Assembly: GCF_000427405.1 (NCBI RefSeq)
Contig: NZ_KE386491.1
Coordinates: 2,401,001-2,465,000, forward strand
Origin: Flectobacillus major DSM 103
GTDB lineage: Bacteria > Bacteroidota > Bacteroidia > Cytophagales > Spirosomataceae
Reading direction: 5' to 3'
Length of the DNA: 64,000 bases
The stretch's first letter is position 1. Every line of letters begins with the position of its first letter. Positions 1 through 12,100 of the stretch are shown here, piece by piece. The translations under genes were made by a program, and so were the position numbers. The notes below the pieces were generated by a model. That model was not told the origin of the DNA, searched no databases, and saw only the letters and a list, made by a program, of their open reading frames with translations.

Positions 1-3000
1 CTTTTAGGAGGTGTTATAATAGTTATGCCTTCTCCCAAATTAGAACTACTAACCGTTTGGCAAGTAGCTCCTTCTAAAAACTTATAAACTGTTGAACTCT
101 TTACCTCTGATGGCATTAGGGTTATAACTTGCTGATTAGATAAGGTAAAGCTATACCCTTGATCGGGAACATTCCAAGGAATCATAAATTTGTTATGACT
201 GGCATCTGTATAAAAAGTAATGGTATAATTAGCTCCTCCTTCATCGCTTTGTATATCTTGACAAGAAACCTCTACCTCAGGTGTAGATATACAGTAGTTT
301 TCGGTTTGATAAACCCCATTTTTAAATGCCAACCATTTTCTATTCGCGCCTGTTCCTTGAGCATAATATGCAAATGATAGGGCTGTTAAAGGCTTAATCT
401 CAGCATAAAACTGAGAAACATTTTCCTGCAACTCATTCACATCACTTTTGGTATAAAGGACGACACTCTTTGCCGAACTACAGGCCTCTAATGGTGTATT
501 CCCTTCGCCATCTACAGGCATTGGGTTGTAGGCTATAACATCGTCATTTACATTATCGCCACATATAAATGGACTATCGGCTGTTACATCAATTTTCAAA
601 AGTTCACTAAGTTGGCTAGCTTCAGCCAAAGTCAACGATATTTTTTTGTAGGTATTACCTTCCTCTATTGTTACCATTTTTCCATTAGACAACCTCAATG
701 TCATGGTTGAAGGTACTTTTTGAGCTCCGATTTTTAAGTCACTCTCCCAGCTTTCTATGATATAGTCTATAGAGTTGCTACTATAGCTATAGTTACGCAT
801 TTGAGCTTTACATTCATTACAAGCCCCTTGATTAATAACTTGGCCTGCCGCATCTATAGCACATGCTTGCTGACATACTTTAGTAAGTACATCGTTGGCT
901 TGGCTATCTTCGTCTTTTCGAATGGTAAGACATGGCTTAATAATAGGCTTTTCTAGCTGAATCACTTCAAAACTATATTGCAAACTATTGGCATCTACTG
1001 AAAAATCGCTGGCTACTGGACAGCCCTCTACGCTAGTTCTTATAGAGCCAAATAGAATAGGGTCACGTTCACTTTTGGCTTGTACATTGGTGAATTTTTC
1101 AAGCTTCTTGTCGCTTGTTAGTTTATAGGCAGTTGTATTTTTGTTGTATATGGTAAAATTATTAGGAAAAGAGATAGTGTTTCCATCTGGTAACTTCATG
1201 TCAAAATTAAGTATGATAGTCTGGCTATCACGAGGTTTTAACTGACAGTATACGACTATCTTTTTTTGAAGTTTGCTAAAGTCACGGAAATCTAGCATTT
1301 CAGGATTTTTAAAACAAAGACTACCTCTCAGTGTTCCAAACTCAGTAGGAAGACCAGCCCACGAGCGCCCTTTGAAGTAAGAATAAGCCTTAATATTATG
1401 AAACCAGTCAAAACAGATGCGTTCATTTTCCTCCATTTTGAGTAACTCTTCATTAAAATTGCCCCCTGTTCTAATCACCTCAACCAAATCAAATATCATC
1501 TTACCAAAACCAGCCAATTGAAATACTGGGACTTTGTTGACTAATTGTACATTATTGCCTTTTTGATTAGTAATAGAGGCATTGTTCATGTGAGGAAATC
1601 TATTTTGACTAAGCAAAACGCTAGGTATATCCAAATCACCTACGTAATTGGCATCGAACCCGTTTCTAAATCTAGTATATTCATTTTGGAGATTATTTAG
1701 CCAGTTGGTTTGTGAGAGGCTTATTGCTCCGGCCATCTCGGCATACTCCTCTTCGGAGAAAACTTCATCGACAGATTCATTGGCTACAATATCAAAAACA
1801 TTAGCTTCGGTGTTCCAAGAACCCTTTGCACCACCTTCATACGCTAGCATTTTGGCTTGGTAAGTACTAAATTCGCTTGTTCTAAAATAATGATTTTGAT
1901 AAATGACAGAGGTTGTGCCACTGTTATTGGCCAAGATTCTTAATTCGTATATCTCATTATTACTAAGTGTATTAATGGGAAAACGAACAGATTGAAGAAG
2001 ATCGAATGTACTTGGCTGTCCTACAACTTGGTTATTGTTAAAAACTCCTATTTGAAATGTACACCCTACACATTTAGCCGCAATTTTTTGTGCAATTTGA
2101 GGTTCTACAACAACATACGCTTGTCCACCGTAATCTTCTTTATATGTATTGTACTGATTTTGGGCAGGATATGCCAGTATATCTGATGCAGTAAGGGCAA
2201 ACTCTGTATTGTTTGTGGTAAACTTAAACTCATAATTTTGAGCTAATTTGATAGTAACACCTTGCTCGTTTCTGTATTTTACAACATCTCTTACGTTGTT
2301 GTTATCATAAATAATGATACTGACTTTTGCTATATACTTTGTATTTTTTTTCAACCCACTTGTTGGAAAAGGAATAGTCCCATCCCAATTAACTTTAGGG
2401 TCGATATTATCAATACTATAGGCATTCAACCAACTAGGGGTAGTCCAATCCCATTCTGATGATGGGTCGGTACTTTCTCCATTGTCCTCAACATATCTTA
2501 CACGGATAGCCTGTTTATAGGTATTAGAACTGGCCTTATTGAGCTGGTCTTGAGGGTATTCACATTTTAGATGGAAATTGGACATAGGACTTACTATTCC
2601 TGTAGGAATAATAGATTTAACAAATTTCCAGTTTTCAACAATCTCAGCATTATTTGGGTCAAGACATCTACTTTCATCGCCCAACTTAGCATGAATGCTT
2701 ACCGAAGCACTTGCTTTCCAGATACGTACATAGGCGGCAAAAGTACCTTCGGCATAAATAGGCGAAGGGATTTTTGCTTTTAATAAAAAGCCTACGCCCA
2801 TTTCTAACAGCGAAACCCCAAGGGCATTTAACTCGGCCGAGGCATAACCGTAAACTTGTGCTTGAGCATTCCAAGTAGAAGCACTATTACTCGACATCCA
2901 ACCTTCATTGGGACATAGATTACTATTGACAAGAAGGGCATCAAATCCAGCACCCGCTTTACCATTTATTATTGGTACACCAAGTATTTTCATTCCCACC

Positions 3001-6000
3001 GACACCGACAAAGCTGCGCCAAAAGCTAATCCACTACCACTAACGAGTTTTTCGGAAAGAGGGTCTAATTTCTCTATACTACCAATATCATTACTTTTAC
3101 TTCTAAACAATCCCATGAAATTAGCAGGCACAATAGGGTCAGGAATCTTGTCTGCTAGTTTATCTCCCAACATAAAATAAGCGTTTATACCGACAGAAGC
3201 ATTAATGAACGTATTGGACATGTTAACATATAATCCTAATCGATCATTGATAGAATTAGACTTGCCAAGGTGGAGGAATTTCGTTGATTCAGAAATATAC
3301 AAAAGACCAAAGCCTGTGGTGGATGCTGAAGAATTGGTAATTCCAGTACTTAGATTCAAATATACATCAGGATACATTTTTACAGAAAAAGAAGCTTCTT
3401 CTGAATTATTTCCGAAATTGTAGGCCATAATCAAGCCTGCAGCGATTCGGTTGCTACCTTGGTTGACAGAAGCTACGTTAAACAACCCTGCTAAACTCTC
3501 AGAGCCATTATCAGTACCTGTAGCATTGGCTTTATCAGCCTCAAGCGACTGGAGGTTGTCCAAATCGGGCATTACGGTATTCGTGACTTTTGATACCTTA
3601 TCCTGTATTTTCTTAAACGACGTTACCATTTTGTCTGATACAGGAGGCAAAAGGTCGGTAATAGTATTCAACTGAAACCTTGCATACCCCGCAGCTTGAA
3701 TAAACTGAAGTCCCGAATTAATATTCCCTTGTACTGCCAGCATAGCCGAAATATCAACACTTTTTGCTGTAGTTAAATCAAGCCCAAAGTTGAAGCCCCA
3801 AATATTGGGACTCCATTTGTACTTGAGTCCTGTGCGCGAGCCAGCCTCCGATACCTTGGCAATAGGGCTTCCATCTATACTCAGATTACTATATGCCCCT
3901 CCATAAATGCCTTTAAGGTCTGTTGTTCCGATAGGAATACCGCTAGGAAAGGCTAGGTCTACATCGACACCCCATGCGTTTTCGCCATTAGCATTTTTAG
4001 CAAAAACCATATATACTCCTCCTCCTATTGCACTCGACGATTTAGCTTTAAATTCTGCTTGAGACTTTTCTTTATTCAAGAAGTTGAACCAGAATACTCC
4101 TTTTCCTTCTATGCCTGTAAGGTTACTAACCCCTAGCCTATCAGCATCTTGGAAAACATCTAAAGAACCCTTAAAGCCAAAACTCGACATATTACCTTCT
4201 ACATCAATCTTATCAAAATCAAGTTTGCCAAACTTAAATTTAGATTTTCCGTCAACAACAGCAGCTCGGGCTTCAAAGTTAATACCAACCTTAGCTGTAA
4301 TAGACTGTTGAGCACCACTAACAAGATCCAATGCCCCTTTTATTTCGGCTCTACCTAATACCTTTCCATCAGCATTCACATTAATAGCTAGCGAGTTTAG
4401 CCCTAAACTAAAGTTGGCAATTTTGAGTTGATTAGAATTACTTGGACTTAAAACAAATGACTCTAAGTATGGGTATTCGTTCTTTATCTTTAATTCTTCA
4501 AATTTGAGACTAAATACAGAAGCCTTTCCCAGAATACTAAATTGCCCTTTATATATCCCCAAGCCTACATGTTCTAATTCTCCTGTGCTTAGGTTAAGCT
4601 CGCCCGAGGCATTGATAAAGGAAGATGTATTGGTAACTCCTTGTGAGCTTACTTGGGCTACATTAAAAATATTAAGTTCTACGGTTTTCTTATTGGCCTT
4701 GAGTCCTGCCTCCAATGATAGTAAGTCATTACCCTTTTTATTTGTTGACTTACCTAATTTAAAAGTTAAATCATTTTTATTTGCATTCAGAGGTGACTCC
4801 AAATCTCCTTCTATCAAAAACGTTTCGAGCTTATTCTTTATGATTTCTACCTCCACATGTTTAGCCCCTATTGTTAATGCCTTAGAAATACTAGCTTCAA
4901 AAAGTTCTCCGGTATGATACATCTTTGTATTTACAGTACCATCATCATCTATAAAGAAATACTTTAATTTTAGTTTTTGTGGAGCACCATTAGCATCAAC
5001 AATTTGCCTTGGCAAGCGTATATTAAAGTTTTGAAAGATAACTCCTTTAATATTGTTGAATGTTTGGTTGTCAACAGAGAACGAAGACCCCGTATCGGTA
5101 AAATCGAGTACAATATTTTTTGAAAAAGCCGTTGAGGGGTTACATAAAATATCACTAGCTACTGGAGGGGCAACCGTGTTTTTCTCTGCCCAAAAACCAA
5201 TATAGGGGAATCTAGTTATCTGAAGCCCATATGTTGAAGGAAGTGTAGCTTCAATTCTAAATTTATTCCAAGAAGGTACTTGAATACCAAATTGTAATTT
5301 GGCAACCTTTGCATCGTCGGTGATTGCTTTACCATCTGCACGTTCAGCTACAGCAAAAGAAGGATCAAATACAATTTGTCCCACCAGATTTAGTAAAAAA
5401 GCATTGCTATTGGCACCATTTGAAGCTCGACACCCAAAACAAACTCCTGTTCCTGCTGTAAGATTAATTTTTGCGATACCGTTCAACGACAAGAGTTCGA
5501 TTTCTCGTGGAGCAATCAGTACAAAAGCTCCATCGAGGGTTCCTCCTTTGCGTAAGGCAATATCAGCACCAAAATACAACGAGGTTGGTTCGTTATTTTG
5601 ACTGGCTTGCATGATATTGTTCGACATTTGACTTACTATACCAATTTGAGCCTTGGTATCTGTCTGAGAAAAAGTTAAGGACAAAATAACAATCTTGGCA
5701 TTGAGTCCAGCATGGTCACCACCTACGTTAATGACAATAGGCAGTTTCTTGAAATCAAGAGACTCCCACCCACCACTAATCAACTCGCTTATATTGGAAA
5801 TATTAATAGTGGTTACATCTTGTCGATGAATTATTTCGGTTATCTTACTTACTTTTGGCAATTCTTCGGCACGGCTATTGGGTTCTGGGGTGTTATCTTT
5901 GATAAAATAATACTCGCCATCGTGCTTAGGCATAATCACTTGTTCAGATAATTGCAATGGCTTAATACCTGTACGTTTACAGTCTTCTGGTGAATATTCA

Positions 6001-6092
6001 ATAGCATAATTATCTGTGTTTTTGCCAAACACTATTGTTAGATTCATCAAAGCTCCTAACAAGAGCATGATTTGTAGAAAAAACTTTCTCAT
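1..6092 (-). CDS. Giant secreted protein of unknown function (3' end outside window)
   Basis: An uninterrupted minus-strand frame runs from an ATG at 6092 to the left edge, about 2030 codons, with no stop in the stretches I read; the C-terminus is not visible. The N-terminus (MRKFFLQIMLLLGALMNLT) is a signal peptide. The rest reads as beta-rich, Gly/Ser/Asn-rich extracellular sequence. It has a central stretch rich in Ala, Gly and Ile (about residues 450-1150) and, towards the visible end, Cys-containing segments such as CQQACAID and CNECKAQM. I recognise no named domain, and SprB repeats are absent. The start lies 28 bp downstream of the SprB-repeat gene, so the two are probably co-transcribed. 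It may be a large surface or adhesin-like partner of that protein. Whether it ends in a T9SS domain cannot be seen. The reading frame is certain; the function is unknown. Confidence 0.85.
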   Translation of the reverse strand, partial: MRKFFLQIMLLLGALMNLTIVFGKNTDNYAIEYSPEDCKRTGIKPLQLSEQVIMPKHDGEYYFIKDNTPEPNSRAEELPKVSKITEIIHRQDVTTINISNISELISGGWESLDFKKLPIVINVGGDHAGLNAKIVILSLTFSQTDTKAQIGIVSQMSNNIMQASQNNEPTSLYFGADIALRKGGTLDGAFVLIAPREIELLSLNGIAKINLTAGTGVCFGCRASNGANSNAFLLNLVGQIVFDPSFAVAERADGKAITDDAKVAKLQFGIQVPSWNKFRIEATLPSTYGLQITRFPYIGFWAEKNTVAPPVASDILCNPSTAFSKNIVLDFTDTGSSFSVDNQTFNNIKGVIFQNFNIRLPRQIVDANGAPQKLKLKYFFIDDDGTVNTKMYHTGELFEASISKALTIGAKHVEVEIIKNKLETFLIEGDLESPLNANKNDLTFKLGKSTNKKGNDLLSLEAGLKANKKTVELNIFNVAQVSSQGVTNTSSFINASGELNLSTGELEHVGLGIYKGQFSILGKASVFSLKFEELKIKNEYPYLESFVLSPSNSNQLKIANFSLGLNSLAINVNADGKVLGRAEIKGALDLVSGAQQSITAKVGINFEARAAVVDGKSKFKFGKLDFDKIDVEGNMSSFGFKGSLDVFQDADRLGVSNLTGIEGKGVFWFNFLNKEKSQAEFKAKSSSAIGGGVYMVFAKNANGENAWGVDVDLAFPSGIPIGTTDLKGIYGGAYSNLSIDGSPIAKVSEAGSRTGLKYKWSPNIWGFNFGLDLTTAKSVDISAMLAVQGNINSGLQFIQAAGYARFQLNTITDLLPPVSDKMVTSFKKIQDKVSKVTNTVMPDLDNLQSLEADKANATGTDNGSESLAGLFNVASVNQGSNRIAAGLIMAYNFGNNSEEASFSVKMYPDVYLNLSTGITNSSASTTGFGLLYISESTKFLHLGKSNSINDRLGLYVNMSNTFINASVGINAYFMLGDKLADKIPDPIVPANFMGLFRSKSNDIGSIEKLDPLSEKLVSGSGLAFGAALSVSVGMKILGVPIINGKAGAGFDALLVNSNLCPNEGWMSSNSASTWNAQAQVYGYASAELNALGVSLLEMGVGFLLKAKIPSPIYAEGTFAAYVRIWKASASVSIHAKLGDESRCLDPNNAEIVENWKFVKSIIPTGIVSPMSNFHLKCEYPQDQLNKASSNTYKQAIRVRYVEDNGESTDPSSEWDWTTPSWLNAYSIDNIDPKVNWDGTIPFPTSGLKKNTKYIAKVSIIIYDNNNVRDVVKYRNEQGVTIKLAQNYEFKFTTNNTEFALTASDILAYPAQNQYNTYKEDYGGQAYVVVEPQIAQKIAAKCVGCTFQIGVFNNNQVVGQPSTFDLLQSVRFPINTLSNNEIYELRILANNSGTTSVIYQNHYFRTSEFSTYQAKMLAYEGGAKGSWNTEANVFDIVANESVDEVFSEEEYAEMAGAISLSQTNWLNNLQNEYTRFRNGFDANYVGDLDIPSVLLSQNRFPHMNNASITNQKGNNVQLVNKVPVFQLAGFGKMIFDLVEVIRTGGNFNEELLKMEENERICFDWFHNIKAYSYFKGRSWAGLPTEFGTLRGSLCFKNPEMLDFRDFSKLQKKIVVYCQLKPRDSQTIILNFDMKLPDGNTISFPNNFTIYNKNTTAYKLTSDKKLEKFTNVQAKSERDPILFGSIRTSVEGCPVASDFSVDANSLQYSFEVIQLEKPIIKPCLTIRKDEDSQANDVLTKVCQQACAIDAAGQVINQGACNECKAQMRNYSYSSNSIDYIIESWESDLKIGAQKVPSTMTLRLSNGKMVTIEEGNTYKKISLTLAEASQLSELLKIDVTADSPFICGDNVNDDVIAYNPMPVDGEGNTPLEACSSAKSVVLYTKSDVNELQENVSQFYAEIKPLTALSFAYYAQGTGANRKWLAFKNGVYQTENYCISTPEVEVSCQDIQSDEGGANYTITFYTDASHNKFMIPWNVPDQGYSFTLSNQQVITLMPSEVKSSTVYKFLEGATCQTVSSSNLGEGITIITPPK

Positions 6093-6120
6093 ATTTCCAA
6101 GTAGATAGGGTATTAATAAA

Positions 6121-9100
6121 TCAATAATCGGTTATAATAAGCTGTTTGACAATCCGTTGTGTGCCTCCGTCAAGAATAAGAGAATATACCCCAATCCTTA
6201 GGTTTAAGTCAAACAAGTATGTATGATTAGCATTCAAATCGGTAGTTTGTGGAGCTAATGTAGCCTGATGAACCACCTCGCCAGACACTACCCTGACTAT
6301 TCTAATAGAAAGATCGGCAGGTATTTTTGTTCTTACTATCAAGCTAAACTTCCCTTGATTAGGATTCGGGTAAATCGATGCCGAAGTAATAGGACGAGCC
6401 TTATACTGATAAAGAGAATCTGTTTGATTAATATCTTCGGGTTTAAAAATTTTGATATTCCTAAAAAGAAAGTTCTCACAACTTCCTGCGTATGCGTACA
6501 TCCCGATTCTTTTTTCACCATCTACTACAGGAATAAACATGGCTTTGTTGTTGTCTCGATACACGATTTGTATATCTGAAGGCAAAATCCAGATAATTCT
6601 GTCGGGGATAGGCTTTGTTATATCCAAAGCCACAATTGTATCACCAACAAATGCTTGCGTTGGTAAGATAAAATCAGCTTTTAAGGCATTTTGATTATTG
6701 GTTAAACGAAAACTTTTTTCAACAACGCATCCAGTATTGTTACTTACTTTAGCCTTATAAATACCCGGATTAACAACAGTATATTCTGTTTTATTTTTTT
6801 GAGCAAGATCTTCTATTTCATTAAAAAACCATTGTATTGATTTCCCATGATTCTTGACATTGAGTGTGATAGCTTGCCCAATACACAGGGTATCGCCGCC
6901 CTTTCCTGTTCCTAGCTCAAACATTTCTAGGCTATCAGTTTCTACAATTGTACTTGGGATTAGCAATTGACAGCCGTTTCGGTCGCTCAACCGCACCCGA
7001 TATTCTCCTGCTTTTAATAAGTCAAATCGAATAGTGTCTCCCTTTTTTTCATTTAATACATTGGTCTGGTTTTGCATCAGTTGAGCCACATAGCCACCTA
7101 CTCCTCCTGAGGCGTTGAGTTGCAGGCTAGCTGTGCGTGTACCATAGCATATAGGTTGGCTTTGTTGTATTTGAGCTTTTAGTGCTGTTGGCCAGCGTAG
7201 CTGCACTAGCCTAACCGTGTCGAGACAGCCTTTTCGGTCAACTACCTTGAAGGTGTAGTCGCCTTGTGACAAGCCCTTAAATTGACTATTTTGGTACTGT
7301 TCTATCACATTATCTTGCCAAAAAGTATTTGCACCATTCCCTCCTTTGGCTATTAAGGTAACAATACCATTTTTTTCACCAAGGCATAATGGGTTTTGTT
7401 GATGTTCTACCGTCAGTTCTAATAAAGTTGGTTCTGTAGCATCTAGTAATGTACTTGTTGTACAACGATGGGCATCTTTTACCCAGAAGTGATATGTTCC
7501 TTTTGAAAGTTTCGAGAATAAACTATCTGTATAAAAATTAGTATTATCTTTTGAGTACAGATACGATGGCGTTCCACCACGAGCCTTTATCAGAATTGAG
7601 CCATTACTTTCTTGAAAACAACGAACGGTATCTTGGTAAATCGGTGTTAGCACCAACTGTGTTGGTTGTAATACTTCAACCTGCTTGCTGAGTTTACAAT
7701 TATTGTTATCATACACTGTAACGGTATATTTTCCAGCAAATAGCTTATCAAAAGTACCCGTAGAGTCAAATAGTTCTTTTCCCGACTTTTCATAGGCATA
7801 TCGGTAAGGGGGCGTAGCTTGTTGTGCTACCACTTGAATTCGACCAGTTTGGTCGCCAAAACAGTCATTACTTTTGAGTGTAATTTGGCTACTTAATGGC
7901 GTTGGTTGGTTTAAGGTATATTGTAGTGTATCTACACAGGCATGAGTATCTATTACATAAAAAGTATAGCGTTTTGCTCCAAGCTTTTCAAATTTATATT
8001 GATGCAATGTATCTACTTTATACAATTGGTCCTGAAATCGAATTTGATACCCTGGCGTTCCACCTGTCATATTAATCGCCACTTCACCATTCTCATTACC
8101 AAAACAAAGTGGCATTACACCAGTAGCATTGCTCACTATCTTAGTAGGTTCGGTTAGTTGAATACTATTTACTTGTGCTTGACAACCTTTGCGGTCGCTT
8201 ACCTGTATAGCGTAGATTCCCTTGGGTAGGTGCTCAAATGTTTCCTTTGACTGTATCACAGAGCCAATATCAAGTTTAAATACGTTTGTGCCATTGCCCC
8301 CTGTAGCTTGCACTCGAATACTGCCATCGACACTGCCAAAACAAAGCGGATTTCTGGTTTCTTTCAATGCTAAAGCTAAAACAGCAGGTTCTGTAATACT
8401 CAATTCTTTTGAACGCACACACTGATTATTGTCTTTGACATAAAGTTGATAAATACCTTTGGCCAAATTATCAAATAGCTCTGAAGCAAAATAATTAATA
8501 CCATCCTTTGAATATGTATAGGTTGGCGTTCCTCCTGTGGCTTTTACAGCTATTGTACCGTTGGCTTCGCCATAACATCGGATGGTATCTTGATACATAG
8601 GTGTTACAACAATTTGCGAAGGCTGTATAAGTGTAGTTGCCTTACGAAGTGTACAATTATGTTGGTCTTTTACCACGATGGTATAATCTCCTTTGGTAAG
8701 TTGGCTAAAGGTATTGGATGTTTGATATTGTGTTCCATCTATTGAGTATTGGTACGGTGCTATACCTCCGCCCGTTGCTACTTGTATTTCTCCTGTACTA
8801 TCGCCAAAGCATAAGTTATCTTTCTTACTAAGTACATTCGTTAAAGCAGTTGGCTGGCTTAGTGTTACCCTAATGCTGTCTTGACACCCCATTGCATTCA
8901 ATGCGGTGATTTTGTATGTACCTATTACCAAGCCCGAAAAAATATTTGACGTTTGCCATGCCCCATTATTCAAAGTGTATGTAAATGGTGCTTGATTATT
9001 ATTGCCAAGCACCTCTATACGGCCACTATTTCCACCAAAACATAAAATATTGTCTTTTTGTACTAACTGTAAATCTGCTCGATTTTGTTCTTTTATCTCA

Positions 9101-12100
9101 ACACTTAAAACCGTTCTACAAGATACAGGCGTATCTACTATTGTTATGGCATATACATTAGGTGATAAATTGGTAAATCGTTGTGTCGAACTTGCCTCTC
9201 CACCATTGAGCGATAATTGATAATTACCATTTCCACCAGTAATGGGTTGTATTAGTAAATTGGCTTCGGGCGTATTACAGCTAATACCACTAATACTATA
9301 TGCTGCTCGAATACTATTATTGTTTCTTAAATCGACTGACTGTCGGTAATAGCATAGTTCATCGCTAACGGTAACGACATACGTACCATTAAGAAGACTA
9401 GAAAACGTATTATTGGTACTAGAGTTTGTTTGAGTTGATAGCTGATAAAAATACCCATTTCGCCCTCCTTTTACATTTGTAATACTAATGACACCGTCTG
9501 TAGATGTACAGGTAGTAGGTATGCTCTTATTTATATCAAAAGTTATTTTACTATTTTTAGCAATAATACTTATAGGATAAACTTTGCTACAACCTATATA
9601 ATCGGTAGCCGTAACCCGATAGTCTCCAGCAGGCATGTCCACAAAAACACCAGAATTGTTATTAATAGGCGTTATACTCCTATGTTGATTATCTATTCCT
9701 GTTAGGGTATAATTAAAATTACCATTTGACCCTGTAGCCAAAATGGTAGCTTCACCTTTGGTATAATAGTCGCAATCAACATCTTTTTTATAGAGTGTAG
9801 CAAATTGTATATCTGTTGGTTGAGTTAATACAATTCCCGACAAGCTAAACCTGCAATTATTACCATCTTTACCATATAGTTGATATGTCCCTGCATCTAA
9901 TTGACCAAAGGTTGTACCAGATTGAAATGTTTGATTGTCTAGCGAAAGCTGATAAGATGGTGTTCCTCCATGATGCGATAGTACAATCTGTCCAGTTTTA
10001 TTATCAAAACAAGAAAGATTGGTTTTGCTTGCAAGAGCTATCGTATAAGCAGAATCGGGTTCAATAACGGTAGTATTTGTGGTAGCAGCACAGGCATTTT
10101 CATCCTTTACCGTAAATGTATATCGTTGGCTGGTAAGCTGACTAAAAACTGGTGATACCTGAAAACTCAGGCTATTTTTAGCATATTGATAAGTACCAGT
10201 ACCACCTGTTGCACTTAACCTTACCTGCCCATCGTTACCAGCTTTGCAAGTAACATGCTTAATTTGTTCTACCAACAAAACTAGGTTTTCTGGCTGAACA
10301 ACACTGACAGCCGAAGATATACCAACACACCCTTTAGCATCTTTTATCCATATTTTATAACTGCCAATACTCAAACCTTCAAACAAGCTATCGGCCTGAT
10401 AAATAGTGCCGTCTTTTGAAAATTGATAGGGCAGTGTTCCTCCAGTAGCAAAGCCAATCATATTGCCAGAAGATTCTCCAAAACATTTTACTTGCTGTGC
10501 AATTCGAAGATAAGGTACTAAATCGTTGGGTTGGGTAATAGTAAAGTCATTGTTACTTACACAGTTATTGGCATCTTTGATATAAATTTTATGCCTTCCT
10601 TGGGGCAGCCCTGCAAATATTGAGTCCGATACATAATTTATTCCATCGTTGGAATATTGAAAATTTCGAGTTCCTCCACTTCCTACAATCGTAATTTTAC
10701 CATTAGTACCACCATAACATGATACATGCTCTAGGGTAGCTCCAACAACCAATGATGCTGGTTCTGTAATTTTAGTAGAGGTGTTATTGAGACTATTAGT
10801 ACATCCATTAACGTCTTTAACGTACATGGTATAACTGTCAGCAACTAATGTATTAAATCGATTAGAGATTTGATAGGTATTTCCATCTTTACTATAACTC
10901 AATGCTCCTGTACCTCCTGCTGCTGTAAGTAACATCACACCGTTGTTTCCTCCATGACAAGTAACTTGTTGCTGAATACTAGCACTAAGTGTAATAGCTG
11001 GTGGTTCTAATATCTCTACAGATGCGGTAGTATTACATTGGTTTGCATCTTTTATTTGTATGGTATAACTCCCTGCACTTAAACCAGAAAAAGTACTTTC
11101 TGAACTGAAAGTACTTTGTGTAGTCAACTTAAACGTATACGGAGAAGTTCCACCACTTGCAATTACATGAGTATTTCCATCGCTTCCTCCAAAACAAGTT
11201 ACGTCTGTCTTACGAACCACCGAATCCGCTAGAACTCTAGGCTCAATTACTGTTAAGATTCCAGACTCTCGAATACAGCCATTATTGTCTTTTACCCAAA
11301 TTTTGTAATTCCCTGCTGACAAATCGCTAAAGGTATTATTAACAGAATAAGTAGAATTGTCTTTTGAATAGGTATACGGAGCATTGCCTCCTGAAGGATT
11401 AGCTTTTATTACTCCATTTTGCAAACCATGACAGGTAATTTGACCACTGACTATAGCGTTTGTAATAATAAGGCTAGCCTCAGCAATTTGCCAATTAGTA
11501 ATATTTGAACAAAGAGCGTCTTTGATTACTACGGTATAACGGCCTGCTGATAGCTGGCTAAAAACTGAATCAGCTCTAAATGTTTGTCCATTATCAATAG
11601 AATATTGTATTGTACCAACGGGATTAGAGTTGCTCGCAGAAATTTCCATACGCCCATTTGAAGCTCCATTGCATGATACATCCGTAATACTCACTACTGG
11701 ATTCCGAAGAACACTTCTGGTATTAACAACCTGATTATCAATTGTTTTCACACAACCTACTGCATCTTTCACATAAAATGTATACGTACCGGCCTCTAAC
11801 GATGAAAACTCATTTGTAGCTCCATAATGTGTTCCATCTAGCGAATAACTATATGTGGGTAGGCCTCCAGAAGCCGTTAGAGTGGCACTACCATTATTAC
11901 CTCCAACACACGTAACATAGGTCAAGGCTACAGTCAGTGTTAGTTCAGGATTCTGCGATACAGTAACCTGCCGAGTAATGTCGCACCCAGAAGCATCTTT
12001 TACTTTAACAGCATAACTCCCCGCCGACAAATTACCAAAGGTGGCACTAGATTGAAATGTACCATTATTGAGCGAGTAACTATAAGGAGGTTTGCCTCCG

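Noticed and set aside
2908-5601. Several plus-strand ORFs of 70-137 codons (for example 4504-4917 and 5299-5601)
   Set aside because: They are antisense shadows of the long uninterrupted minus-strand frame of the giant gene at 1-6092.
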